Program-made: the position numbers and the translations under genes
In this document: positions 50,011-61,700 of the stretch, piece after piece
Layout of the letters: each line of letters opens with the position of its first letter
How positions within the stretch are numbered: the first letter of the stretch is position 1
The notes under the pieces: model-generated
What the model was told of the DNA's origin: nothing
What the model saw: only the letters and a program-made list of their open reading frames with translations
Databases searched by the model: none
DNA from: Polyporus tsugae
Lineage: Eukaryota > Basidiomycota > Agaricomycetes > Polyporales > Polyporaceae
NCBI GenBank assembly: GCA_024305745.1
Contig: JAHRBS010000010.1
Location: forward strand, 3,355,501 to 3,419,500
Length of the DNA: 64,000 nt
Reading direction: 5' to 3'

Positions 50011-50333
50011 ACTTTGGTTGAAAGCGAGGTGACTGCAGCTGGCTGCGACTGACGCTAGTACGGCGTCACGGAGGGAATGACATCACTAGCAGCGTGACAG
50101 ATTGCAGTTCGCTCTCCCGACATTTCCAGGTCGCCACTTCGCGACAACACAATTGGTATTGTACTTAGCGGGATCATAAGGATCGTCCCAGTGAAGCTAG
50201 CCTCAAGTTGGTTTGCGGGTTGCTGGAGGACCGCTCAGATAAAGGACGATGGATGAGTTCGGACTCGGATGTACATGAAATACGCCTACGACGCATTCAG
50301 AACTTGCTCTCTTCGTATCCATTCTACTTAGTC
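50011..50333. other. Spacer upstream of the HNH gene
   Basis: HNH promoter side and 3' flank of the F-box-like pseudogene. No motif stands out. Confidence 0.35.
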
Positions 50334-51481
50334 TTATTTCCGCCACCTAGCAGCGCTTCGCCATCCTCGTGGTCCTCCTCGGGCATCTCGCGTCCCAAAA
50401 GATGACACAGCAGCGCATTCACCTCCTTCGTCACGTCCTTCCACTCCTTCCCGCCCTTGACCGGGGGCTTCTCCGAGTCCGCGCTCGTGATGCGGAACCG
50501 GTCGCCCGCCCACGGTCCCTTGAACAGCCTGTCGATATACTCCTCGCCACACCACATAGAGATGCTCGGGTCCCATGAGTAGCAGATCCGCGAAAGGAGG
50601 GCCTGCGCCAGAGTGACGCGCCGCCAGCCCATCTCCCAGACGATGAGCTTGTCTTCGCGGACGTACTCGCCCTTCGACATGTTGCAGAGCACGTTCGGGC
50701 CCTCCGGGTACTCCGGCTTCGGACAATAGTAGTCCACACCGCCGAGCGCCGCGATCATGTCGAGGTCGAGCGAGTATGGAGGGTCTATCGTCTTCCCCCG
50801 GTCCCAGCGGATGTTGTGGATTTCCTCCATAGATCCCTGAGAGGACCCAAGAGCGACCGCCCCTCCACATAATAGGGCTCATACGACTCCAAGGCGAAGG
50901 TGTAGAAACACCGGGCGGCAATGGCATCATCGGTGGTCGCGTAGCAGTGTTCGTCTGGTCCCGGGGTGGTTGCGATCTCCTTGAGTTCTGCATCCGTGAG
51001 CATCCCAGGGGGTGCCTGATCGTCCGCCCCGGCGTACCCCCCAAGGCAGACGAGGCGGCAGTCCGCGGCGCGAGCGTGTTGATAAATGAGTGCGCGCAAG
51101 ATGTGGCGCTTGCCGACAGAGAGCAGCCGCTTGCAGCATATGGCGAAGAAGATGCAGTCCAGGAAATTGTCGGTGGGCTCTTCGTTCATGTCGTCCAGGA
51201 GTACTGCAAAGATCATGTCCAGCACCTCCGTCGACAGCTTTCCTACGAGCCCCCGCTGCACGACGAAGGTCCCACGAGAGAGCCACTTATCCACAAGGGA
51301 TCCGGAGAGATTGGTACAGTTCCGTCATGTTGTCCCAGAAGAATTCTCCGAGCTTTCCGCCACCCGCGAGGTCCTTTTCCCTACGGTCGACATTGAATCT
51401 AAGGAAGAGATCCACATCCATATCAATTGGGAGCGGAGACGTATAAAATGCATGTACTCACACGTCCCAATTCTGACCCAT
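50334..51481 (-). pseudogene. F-box-like family, copy B, broken in two places
   Basis: The same exon plan as copies A and C is visible: a 20-nt exon 1 from 51481 (MGQNWDV), exon 2 from 51398 (GGGKLGEFFWDNM) and a long exon 3. Two lesions stop a full protein. Near 51297 the end of exon 2, intron 2 and the start of exon 3 are fused by deletion, so CGGATCCCTTG runs into TGGATAAG and hits an in-frame TAA. Near 50828 one G is missing from an AGGGA-like run, shifting RDLWR out of frame with EIHNIRWDRGK. Downstream the frame is well kept (GPNVLCNMSKGEYVRED, FKGPWAGDRFRI), so decay is recent. A sequencing error could explain the single base, but not the deletion. Confidence 0.82.
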
Positions 51482-52924
51482 TGTCGTCAAGTCACTCGAG
51501 AGACTTTGACTGGGGTGGAAGAGGCAGATGTTGTCTGGTGAGGTCAGAACATGGTGGTTGGGATTCGGAGAGGAAGGCTGAAAGAACTTGAAAATATCCA
51601 GTGCAGCCGACCGGTGCGATTGTAAAATCTAGGTTGACGATGGGGTGATGAGGGAGGCTGAATGAACGGCAGGTGTCAGTGGTGGCTATGGTCGAGGACA
51701 CAGTTGGAATTCGAACCGGGAGCGCGCACCTTTAAGACGGACGGTGCCCAGCGACCGCTAAGCGAATCCAGACACCATATTTGGGGAACAATAGTCCAAC
51801 GTGCGCCTGTGAACCGCCGAATTTGGCGACATTCCGGACCCTGCCAACCTGCAGACCAAAGCGCAGGAGGACGAGAGCCAGTGGCAACGAATAGTTATGG
51901 GTCGCAAGTCAGGGGGGTTCGGCGCAATGGCACCAAGTAATACGAGCACGCAAACTAGCGAGGTCACGATCCTGACCCTGGTACTGCATCTCAACAAGCA
52001 ATGCTGGCTGAGGGAATCTAGTGAGTACATGGGGAGGTCAAACATGTGAACACATACTAGTACTGATGTCGAACACTCAAAATTCAGTGATCACGTCAAC
52101 CCCCGGCAGTGGGTGATTATGAGCTGACCCGTTGGAGTCCCCATACCGATGACCCTGCATAACGAAAGTCGGTGCGAACCCATCCTCATGGAAGAGCATA
52201 GAATACACTAACCGACAGCAACGCAATTCATCGATCGACGGTAATACTAAGAGGCAACTGCCAGCTGAGCAGTATGAGAACGGGCCTCTGAGCACTTGGG
52301 GTGGGGAAGAACATACAACGGAACATCTTCTCAGTCCTCGGCCGGCGGACCCTTGTCCAGTGGTAGCGTGCGCACCCAGTGTGGATGACCACCAAAAAGG
52401 AAAGATCTCAGGAGTGGTCGTTCCTGGGCGCTTCTGGCACAACCTCTCGAGGCTGGCGCTTAGTTAACCTGTTCGGAGCAACTTGTACTGGAGGTGTCAG
52501 GCTGGAGCTTAGCCCGCTGCTGCAAACCTGGCACCTCACCGATCATCGTCTAGTCTCGCTCAGTGTATGTCTTCGGCAGCTTCTCAGGAGACCACACCGC
52601 CGGAGGATCGGACGTGCAGCTTTACTGGGTAAGCACAGTATCTTGGATATCAACATGAGCAAGTGCTGGGGTAGATGAAAAGGGAGCGAGAACCGACGAC
52701 CTGCATGTTGCGGAGGGCCGGGATAGTCAGGATGATGGGGGGTTGAGGGATTGCATACTGTAGCGAGGTCATAAGCATTGTAGCAATAAAGCTAAGGTCG
52801 AGTCGTTTCGCGAACAGGGTGTTATAATATATACAAAGGACGACATCACTAGCAGGTGAAGAGACAGGCATACATGAAACAGGCGTACTACGACGCATTC
52901 GAAACTTGTCCTCTTCGTGTCACC
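51482..52924. other. Spacer between F-box-like copies B and C
   Basis: No gene is supported. The part from about 51650 to 51800 resembles the sequence upstream of copy C (CCATATTTGGGG block with flanks), showing that the duplication included promoter DNA. The rest is unassigned. Confidence 0.5.
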
Positions 52925-54195
52925 CTACTCGGCCTCCAAATCCTCGCCACTCCCCGCCTCACTGGCAGTGTCCGAACCATCCTCCACCCCGGACATCTCG
53001 CGCTCCCAAAGGTGGCACAACAACTTGTTCACCTCCTCCGTCACGTCCTTCCACTCCTTCCCATTCTTCAGCACGGGCAACTCGTTCACAGTCGTAATGC
53101 GGAACTTGTCACCGGCCCACGGGCCCTTCGCCAGCTGACCAGCGTACTCGGCATCGCATGCCACCAAAATGCCCGAGTCCGGCGAATAGCAAATCCGCAC
53201 GAGCAGCGCGTGCACGAGAGTGACCCGGCACCGCTCGTTCTGCAGGACGACGAGCGTATCCCCGAGAACGTACTCGCCCTTCGACGTGTTGCAGAGCACG
53301 GTCGGGCCTTCCGGGTACGTGGGGCGAGGCCAGTAGTCGATGCACCCGAGCACGGTGACCATGTCCATGTCGAGCGCATACAGCGGGTCTATCATGTACC
53401 CCTCCCTCTTGCGGGCGTTGTGGTTCTTGCGGCAGAGATGCCTGAGAGGCTTCTGGAGGAGGTCCGCCACTGAGGCACAGGGCTCGTACAGCTCCGAGGC
53501 AAAGCTGTAGAGGCACCGAGCCGCGATGACCTTCGCAGCCTTGTCTTCTTCGTCGCTGCCGAAATTGTCCTCCTCGTGGGGAACCTTCGTGGTCGCGATC
53601 TCCTTGTGTTCGGCGGCCGTGAGCATCCCAGGGGGCGCTTGGTCGTCCGCGCCGGCGTACTCCCCAAGGCAGACGAGGCGACAGTCCGCTGCGCGAGCGT
53701 GCAGGAAAATGAGTGTGCGCAGAATGTGGCGTTTGCCGACGAAGAGCAGCTGCTTGCAGCATACGGCAAGGTGAAGGCAGTCGATGAAGTTGTAAGCCGG
53801 CTCCTCCTCGACGTCGTCGTCCAGGATTGCCTTGAAAATCATGTCCAGCACCTCCGCCGATAGCATACCCATTCGCCCCCGCTGTATCACAAAGGTCCCG
53901 CGGGAGAGCCACTTATCCACATCCCTGGTATGGTGGAGGGTGGTTGGGACTAGTGTCTAGAAACAGATCGAGAGAACGCACTTTGGTAGACAAGGGATCC
54001 GGAGAGTGTTATATAGTTTGCTCGTGTCCTCCCAGAAGCCCCTTCCAAGCTTTTTGCCACCCGCTAGCTCCCTTTCCTTACGGTCGACATTGAGTCTGTG
54101 AAAAGGGGATGCAAGAAATCGGCACCCGGATTAGTTGTTGGCCCAGGCTTACTTGTAAGTGGCTGCACTCACACTTGCCAATTCTGAACCACCAT
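52925..54195 (-). CDS. F-box-like family protein, copy C (intact)
   Basis: Exons 54195-54173, 54095-53982 and 53924-52925 give a closed 378-residue protein. It aligns along its length with copy A: FVIQRGRMGMLSAEVLDMIF (F-box-like), CCKQLLFVGKRHILRTL, RAADCRLVCLGEYAGADD, GPTVLCNTSKGEYVLGD and AKGPWAGDKFRITTVNELP. The first exon reads MVVQNWQV instead of MGQxW, one codon longer, so the usual start signature is altered; 54195 is still the only in-frame ATG in that exon. Exon 2 has KKLGRGFWEDTSKLY. Directly upstream lies a MetRS relic, and 2.2 kb upstream the intact MetRS on the same strand. Role as an SCF adaptor is a family-based guess. Confidence 0.83.
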
Positions 54196-54764
54196 CGTGT
54201 GGTTGAGACACTTCTAGGATGGAAGCAGCGGATATTCAGCCGTTCGCCGGCAGACGGGTGTGTGCTGCAGTGTGTACTGGGCGATATAGAGACCGTTTCG
54301 ACGATGGAATAATGAGGGGAGGCAGACTGATATCAGCGGTGGTTGTGGTGGAGGATAGAGCTAGGACCCGTCGTAAGCGCGCTCCTCTAAAAGGGATGAC
54401 GGGCAATAAGCGAATCCGTGCTCCATATTTGGGGCACAATAGGCAAATAGGACTCACATTTACCGACAATTGCGCATACGCCAACTCGACATTACGCCAG
54501 AACAGTGTTTACAACCCCGCTTTCATGGACGCAGCGTCCGTCATGGTGCGCCGTGGCGTTGCCATAACAAGCTGTCCGAAGTAACACCGCCTTCTTCTGC
54601 ATGATTGGGGCTGAAGAACGACCAAATGCAGGAGCATTTCGAAGGCGAGATCTTGGATGCCCGTTGCCTATGATGCCGCTTTGAGGACGAAGAAATCCTC
54701 TCATCGAACCGAAGACGAACGTGAGTGAACCGCCGCACGACCGTTACAGTCGAACGAAAGGTAC
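54196..54764 (-). repeat. Upstream part of the duplicated segment, copy C side
   Basis: Read on the minus strand, this contains the same TATTGTGCCCCAAATATGGAG and GCGCGCTTACGACGGGTCC blocks that precede copy A at 26946-27651. It probably includes the copy C promoter. No coding potential. Confidence 0.65.
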
Positions 54765-55400
54765 ATACTTCTTGCAACGCCAGTGAGTCAGAAGTCTTCT
54801 CGCCCATCCATCTAATGTGTGAGCGTCCTCAAACATGCCAACAGGGAGTAGATAGAAAAGCGACGTGAGCTGCGACATTCTTCAGGACCACTGCAAACAT
54901 CGCCTGCATGGAACGTTGCTCAGAAGCACTTTCCATCCCTGCTGCGTGTATGTGCGTAATTAGCATATGTACAGAGTTTGTAGACACGGGAGGGAGGAGA
55001 CACGGACCGACGTCGTTTTTGAAGCGGCCTTCGATGCGCGCGCGATGTTATACCGGATGAGGTCCATGCCACCCATTGTGATCACCTTGATGTTCAGGAT
55101 TTTCCCAAACGACTTGTGCATCGTGCATTCCCGGTCGACCATCCGGTGCGAACCGTGAGCAGGCGAGTGTCGAGCGGCAACGTCATAGCTTGCAGCATCG
55201 TGGGCAGGCCAATCGCATGGGAGCGTGGATTACGGGCGCATATATTCACGGGCTCAGGAGTGGAGGATAGCGTACTGGCACAGGAAGGTCTTGCCGATGG
55301 TCCCCATACTAGGAGCCCAGTCGCGCCGTATGTCTACCGGAATAGCCTCTCAAATGGCCTGATACGACGGGCGATAAATACGCACATTCGTACAGAAACC
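54765..55400 (-). pseudogene. Relic of methionyl-tRNA synthetase exons 5-6
   Basis: The minus strand is a decayed copy of 56712-57300. The stretch at 55010-55140 tracks the exon 5 region encoding SVGNVADPIKAIDEFGIDLVRYYLAR (order from high to low coordinate), with many substitutions. The exon 6 end is recognisable near 54770 (CATTGCAGGAA-like). Most of the middle of exon 6 is gone, and stops occur. It lies between the intact MetRS and F-box-like copy C, on the same strand as both. Confidence 0.75.
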
Positions 55401-55873
55401 TTCCATGCGCAAATGTAATGGAAACCGGGTTGATGTCTGACACAATATTTGAATGGTGAAAGCGATGTTGCCAACACGATCAGGGATGACCTACTCACCA
55501 GACAGCCGGAGCCATGTTATCCTTCTCTCCCTCATACATATCGCCCGAGAAAGCGCTAGCCGGGTACCCAGCTTCAAGCTTGCGGAGAGTACATCTCTGA
55601 TAGCGCAAAAGGGAGCCAGAGATCGGCTCGGAGAGCCAGAGTTAGCCGCAGCCTGAGCTACGTGTGACTGCGTTCCGGCCAGGTAAGGACAAGTTTAAGA
55701 CAGTGCAAGCAGCGGACGCAGAGACGTTGACTGTGATAGTGGATGGACTTTTGATCTTTCAAAGGGGTGCTAGCTTGGATGCCGGACGACTGTCATGAAC
55801 GTCCGAGACGTCGTACAAACCCCGCATGGTGAAGCGCCGAGCGTCTGAGTGCTTCGAATTCGGTACGGACGGG
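55401..55873. other. Unassigned spacer
   Basis: Short frames only; nothing recognisable. Confidence 0.3.
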
Positions 55874-56085
55874 TCAGAATCCCATGGAGGTCAAAATCTC
55901 ATCCTCCTCCTCCTCCTCCTCGTTGAGGCCAAGGCGACGGGCGAGAACGGCGCGCCCCTAAGTATAATAATTTCCAGTGATCAGCCTTTGGTATAGTATC
56001 GACCAGTATTCGACCATTTCCTCGGTTGCCCCAACCTCTGGCACTGGGGGTTCAGATCCGAATTTTATGAAAACATCCGCGCCTG
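55874..56085 (-). pseudogene. Gene fragment with acidic C-terminus, interrupted by a stop
   Basis: One continuous frame reads DVFIKFGSEPPVPEVGATEE, then MVEYWSILYQRLITG, an in-frame TAG near 55959, and then GRAVLARRLGLN, six glutamates and DEILTSMGF before a final TGA at 55876-55874. The composition is protein-like on both sides of the stop. Either a short terminal exon begins at 55957 (after a TTAG acceptor) with a lost upstream part, or this is a displaced, broken 3' end of a gene. I do not recognise the protein. The glutamate run is the (TCC)n repeat seen on the plus strand. Confidence 0.4.
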
Positions 56086-56368
56086 TCCGATCCCTTACAT
56101 TCTCCGAGTTTTTTCTCAGGCCTGTACGTCTTCACGGGCAAGGACGAAGAGAAGCCAGGGAGGAATAGTGGGCTACGGTGTCCGTTGCATTGCGTGCACT
56201 GCAAGGTAGGCACACTAGAGACGTCGCGCCGGACGGTTCCATAAGTTGAGAAGTATCAGCACACTGCCAAAGAGCTCCGTCGAGGGAATCCGACCTATTG
56301 ACGTTGTTTCATCACTGCTCTACCTCGAATGTAGCGTTTTGCGAGTTGGGCAAAACGTACCATTCCCT
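56086..56368. other. MetRS 3' flank
   Basis: No gene is supported between the broken fragment and the MetRS stop codon. Confidence 0.3.
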
Positions 56369-58395
56369 CTACAATCTCAACATATCTAGATCGAACAACC
56401 GGACACCAAGGCGTATCTCGCCTAGCCCTGCCTTGCCAAACGCTGCATCCGCCAGCGTGCGATGCGAAACGGGAACACCCAGCGAGTCCAAAAGCAGCGT
56501 CGCCTTCCCCGGCATGATAGGCTGGAGGAGGATCGCGGACTGCCTGAGAGTTTCGAAAATGAGGGCCTGGACGTCCGCTGCCACAGATGCCGGGGTCTCC
56601 TTCGCCCAAGGCGCCGCTTGCGTCATGAGGAGGTTCGCCTAGTGGGACCAAGAGCGAGAGCGATCGTCAGTGAAACCACACAGCCATCACACTAGAATAG
56701 AGAGAGCTCACTTCCTGCAATGCGAGGACGATCGACTCAACAGCGTCCGCGAGCTGGAAACCCTGGATCTGTCTGTCGACCTCGGTCGCGAGCGGCTTCA
56801 GACGTGCCAACAGTGGAGCGAACGCGCCCGACTCAGAGATAAGCGCGACGTCCGGCTGCTTCACCGCCGCGACCTTCTTCATGATCTTCGTGGAGGTAAC
56901 ACGCATGAAGAGGTTGCCGAGGAGCGATATGATCTCTCTGCTGTGCTTCTGGAGCTGCTCTTGCGACCAGTCTGTGCATCATAAGTCAACACGCGGATTG
57001 CATGAGCTCGAGTGTAGAGATACCAACCGACGTCATCCTTAAAGCGGCCCCCGACGCGCGCGAGGTAGTAACGAACGAGGTCTATGCCAAACTCGTCGAT
57101 CGCCTTGATGGGGTCCGCGACATTCCCAACCGACTTGGACATCTTCGCACGGTCGACCGTCCAGTGCGAGTGCGCAAGCAGCCGTGTTGTGAGTGGTAAA
57201 CCTAGGGCTTGCAGCATCGCTGGGAAGTAGATCGCATGAAAACTGTGGTGGAGATGAGCGTTCGAAGTGCATATATGCGTGAAGTAAGAGGTCTGCGTAC
57301 CGGAGGATGTCCTTTCCGATGACCTGCACATTGGGAGGCCAGCCTGCGGACTGGCCGCCGCCGCCGGTTGTCTTCCATGGGTAGCCGACAGAGGACAGGT
57401 AGACCGTGAGCGCGTCGATCCAGACATAGATTGTGTGTTCTGGGTCATTCGGAACTGGAATGCCCCATGAGAGACGAGAGCGTTTGCGGGAAATTGACAA
57501 ATCTTCTAAAGGTTCCTGTAGGGCGGCTAGGATATCTGTGTGGTACTGTGGTGGGTATATCGCATCCGGGTGCGCTGAGAAGTGCGCCGACAAGGATTCT
57601 CGGAAAGCGGAGAGACGGAACTTGTAGTTCTCCTCTTCTTGCCACTCGACGGGGGAACCAGAGGTGGTAGAGATGTAGTACTCCACGCCGTCCTTCTCTT
57701 GCCTGGCTACTTGCATGGAGGGGTAGAACGTCTCGTCCGAGATGGAGTACCACCCTGCGTGGCTACCCTTGTAGATGAGTCCCTTCGCGTCCAGCTCTTT
57801 CTTCGACACGTAATTATCTGGGTATATGCACGGGTGAGATTTATATGAAGCCACATACCCATAGATGCGAGACCGCGTCACGGTGTTGCTGCTCAGTTGT
57901 CCGAGTGAAACGCGTATTGCTGGCATTCGCCTTATGAGTAAGATTCTACCTTGGTAGTAATAGGTTCAATGTTTGCAGGTACTAGCCAACCGGAGGGAGA
58001 TTATACGTACGCGAAAGTGCTCGCTCAGCTCATCACAAAACGACAGAGGATCCATCCCCTTTGCCTTGGCAGCGTTCTGAATCTTCAGGCCATGCTCATC
58101 CGTACCAGTTACGAAATGGACTGGTCGATTGGGGTTTGAAAGTCTGGCATGTCGAGCGAGGATATCTCCAACTACGAGCGTGTGCAAATGGCCAATATGG
58201 GGAGCTGTGAAAGATCCGGTCGGGAGGTCATCGAGAATGTACAGAACGAGGGTGCATACCAGCATTAGGATAGAATATAGGTGTTGTAATGTAGTACGGT
58301 TTTGTGTCTCTCAGGGCAGAGTCTGAATATGTTCTACGAAAGCATTGTGTGCAAGGTCGCGGCGATAGAAGGCGAACGAGACGGAGAGAGTGCAT
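56369..58395 (-). CDS. MSM1: Methionyl-tRNA synthetase, mitochondrial type
   Basis: Seven exons (58395-58260, 58204-58011, 57930-57859, 57800-57301, 57242-57028, 56971-56712, 56638-56369) give a closed 548-residue class I synthetase, which charges tRNA-Met. The arginine-rich start MHSLRLVRLLSPRP looks like a mitochondrial targeting peptide. YYITTPIFYPNA leads into the HIGH-type motif PHIGHLHT, followed by GTDEHGLKIQ. ANASNTRFTRTTEQQH and LIYKGSHAGWYSISDE are conserved, and the KMSKS loop appears as RAKMSKSVGN. There is no C-terminal tRNA-binding extension, and the length fits the organelle form. Intron 3 ends at a GAAG acceptor, giving LWKELDAKGL. Two decayed partial copies lie at 54765-55400 and 26560-26945. 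Confidence 0.93.
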
Positions 58396-58732
58396 CCACC
58401 GAGGTCGAGCACGCTGTATACGTGCAAAGCGCAAGACCGCTGCCCGACGCGACCCGCGTTCTCGGGATTCGCTGTACATCGTTCGGAGCGCCCAAGAACC
58501 GATCAAGCACGGGCGCCTCACACGTCTCTCTTGAGCCACACTGCGCAGTCTCACATCGCCAGGCTTTCGCTGCCCTCGGCGTCGGCGGGCGCACTATTCC
58601 CTCCTCCTCCCTAACAACCACTCTTGTATTTAACGACATCTGACGACGACGAACACCGGACGACTCACGGTCAACACCGAACTTATAAGCAAAAGTTGCT
58701 AGCTGGTCTACCATCCAATCGCTACCTGCACG
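58396..58732. promoter_or_regulatory. Divergent promoter of MetRS and the auxilin-like gene
   Basis: Only 337 nt separate the two ATGs, so both promoters must lie here. No TATA box is obvious; the sequence is GC-rich, as for housekeeping genes. Confidence 0.45.
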
Positions 58733-61700
58733 ATGTCCGACGCCTTTGCTGATCTTTGGAACTCGACTGGGGCCTCCAAGCCCGCAGAGGCCCCTCGAAA
58801 ACTGGGCGCGATGGCCGCGGCCACCCCTGTGATGTCTGCCCAGCGCAAGCCGCAGAACGACATGTTCTCCATGCTGGCAGCAGCAGGTTCGTCCTCCTCA
58901 GTCAACACTCGTGCTACAACCCCCGCCCAGTCTCTCGCTCTCGCAAGCAACACCCCAGCACGACCTCTTCAGAAGGTGAATAGCACCGTTCCCAATGGTG
59001 GTGGATTGGGAGGCGATGCGTTCAGTGGTCTGCTCTCGGGATCGTTTTCGTCCGGGTCAAATTCGAACGGCACGAACTTGACCATAGCACAACGGGCTGC
59101 ACTCGCGGAGAAACAGAGACAAGCTAACGCTGCACAGAAGAAGGCTCCCGCCCACGCTGCACACGTCTCGAGCACATGGGCAGGGCTCGACGCGCTGGGA
59201 GGAGGAACCTCTGTCATGTCCTCCACGAAGTCGTTTACTCCATCCCAAGATCCTCAAGATGACCTTGGATTCGGCTCTTTCTCCAGTACACCTACCACCT
59301 CCCGGACACCTTCCAAATCTCCTCAGCCGCCTCCTCCTACAGATGAAGATTGGTTGGGCGACTTCACCGCTGCGAAGCCAACTGCTCCCCCCGCCTCGAA
59401 GCCGAAGCTGAAACCCACCTCCGCGGCTCAAAGCTTGCTCGACTGGGACGAGTTCGAGGCAGATCCTCCTGCCCGTCCTTCCGCTACCCAAACGAGACCG
59501 CAAAACGACACGCTCGGCGACTTCGATTTTGGGGACAGGGAGGATGGGTTGCTAGGCCACCAGTCGGGTGATGAAGACGACATTCTGGGTGACCTGGGCA
59601 AGCCAGTAGAACAGCTGCAAGCAGTACGTGATTCTCTACATATTGATGTCAGAATAGTCCGCCCCGGATATTGCGAAAGCCGTTCATCGGGGCCATGGAC
59701 TATGGCTCGTTACATCACAGACACGTTGAAATCTTTGGCCGCTAGTTGTGTCATGTCTCGTATGGTCAATGATCGCTACGTGTCAACAGTGGGACATCTT
59801 ATCCCGCAGGTTAGGACCAAGTCGTGGCTAAAACGGTGAAAGAGGGAGATGGGATGTTCCCCGTCCGTTTTCCTTTTTTCCTATCCGGCCCAGTCTCAGG
59901 GTGGAACGTGGACGCACTCCCGTCGGTTACCCGACTGGTGGTGGGTAGTGGAAGTGGAATACGGTCCACCGGAAAGCCATCTCCACTTCTATTGTGTGTT
60001 TCCTACGTGATTCCGTGACGGATCGTTCTGACCTCCATGTCATGCTTGTGTTGTGGGCACCACTAATCACTCGTTCCAGAAGCGCTCTGCACGGAATACC
60101 CCCTCTCCCCAACATCCCCAGTCTGGACAGAGATCGCGCGCAGTATCACCACCGCCCCACCTGCTCGGTCAGATCGTCGAGATGGGCTTCTCAGTGCAAC
60201 AAGCTCGTATCGCGCTCGCGGCCACAGATACCGGTCTCGACGTACAGGCCGCATTGGAGACGCTCCTTGCGAACGGTGCTGCCTCGTCATCACCTCCTCC
60301 CGAGCGGCAGGAAGAGTGTCGACACAGACAACAGCGCGGATCCCCACGTAGACGAGACTATGGATCCGACGAAGAAGACGGAGCCAGTGCTGTTCGTTCT
60401 CGGCAACAACGACCCGCACGCGATCGTCCGCAACCTGATGAGACTCCACCATCAAGGGCGGATACCCAACGGAACCTGCAAGAGCAGGCAGACAAGCTGA
60501 TCTCGCAGGCGAGCGAGATCGGTTTGAACATGTTCTCGCGCGCGAACGCGTTCTGGAAGGGGGGCAAGGAGCGGGTACAACGTGCGTACGAGGAGCGTGT
60601 GGTAGCTACGGGGTCGTCTCGGCCGAATGCTGAGGATGGACCCCGCCGGAACGGACGACCGAAATGGATGCAGGACGCGCCAGAGGACGGACACGTTCCG
60701 GAAGACATCCAGGCCAGAGGTGGGTTCAGAGACCTCGACGACGACGGGCCGTCACAGCCTAGCCGTCCCCAACCGAAGCAGCAAGCCCCACGCGCAAAGG
60801 ATCCCCCACAACAGCCTGCGGAGAGCCCTGCGTCTCGTTTCAAGACTGATAAACTGCTCTCAGAGGACGCGCCATCTGTGTATGTCTCACCGTGGCGCCG
60901 GAAGGCTCCCTCCCGTGGACACTCCGAAGCAGCTTCTCCCGCACCTGCTGCATTTACCCCGTCAAGACCCACGCCCTCACCTCGCACGCCCTCCCCACAA
61001 GCGCTCATCCAGCGCACCTGCGTCTCCGCCTCATCGTCCGCCATCTCCGCCTCCGCGCAGCAGAAGGCCCTGGGGACCGAGAAGTTCAAACTCGGCCAGT
61101 ACGGCGAGGCCGAGACGTTCTACACCGTAGCGATCGCCGCCCTGCCCGCGAACCACCTCCTGCTCGTCCCCCTGCTCAACAACCGCGCGCTCACGCGGCT
61201 CAAGAACGGCGACGCGTCCGGCGCGGTCGAGGACTGCACGGCAGTCATCGCGCTCATCGGGCCCGCGTACCACCCCGCGCGCGAGGCGAAGGTCGCGCGG
61301 GAGGACGAGGGCGCGTCCGTCGACCTCGCGGACGGGCTCGTCAAGGCGTACAAGCGTCGCGCGGAGGCGTACGAGGGTCGCGAGAAGTGGGAGCTTGCAC
61401 GCGCGGACTGGGAGGTCGTCGCTGGCGCGGACTTCGCGGGACGCGCGCGGACCGAGGCCGTTACGGGCATCGGGCGCTGTCGGCGCATGCTGAACACGGA
61501 CGCGGAGACAGGCGCGTCCCCTCCCAAGCCCGCTGTTGCTGTTGCTGCGTCGAGGCCGAAGCCGGCGTTGAAACCGAAACTGAAACCAACACCGCGGGCG
61601 GGCGTGCCGACCCCGCCGTCGGAGGCGCTGAACAGGGTGCAGGCGCAGAACCGGGCGGCGGAGGCGGAGGACCAGCAGAAGGCCGAGCTTAAGGACACAG

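Noticed and set aside
51690..51780. tRNA-like B-box (GGTTCGAATTCC on the minus strand)
   Set aside because: No A-box at the right distance and no acceptor or anticodon stem; it lies in duplicated non-coding DNA.
55905..55925. (TCC)n run as a regulatory repeat
   Set aside because: It is the reverse complement of a glutamate run in a coding-like frame.
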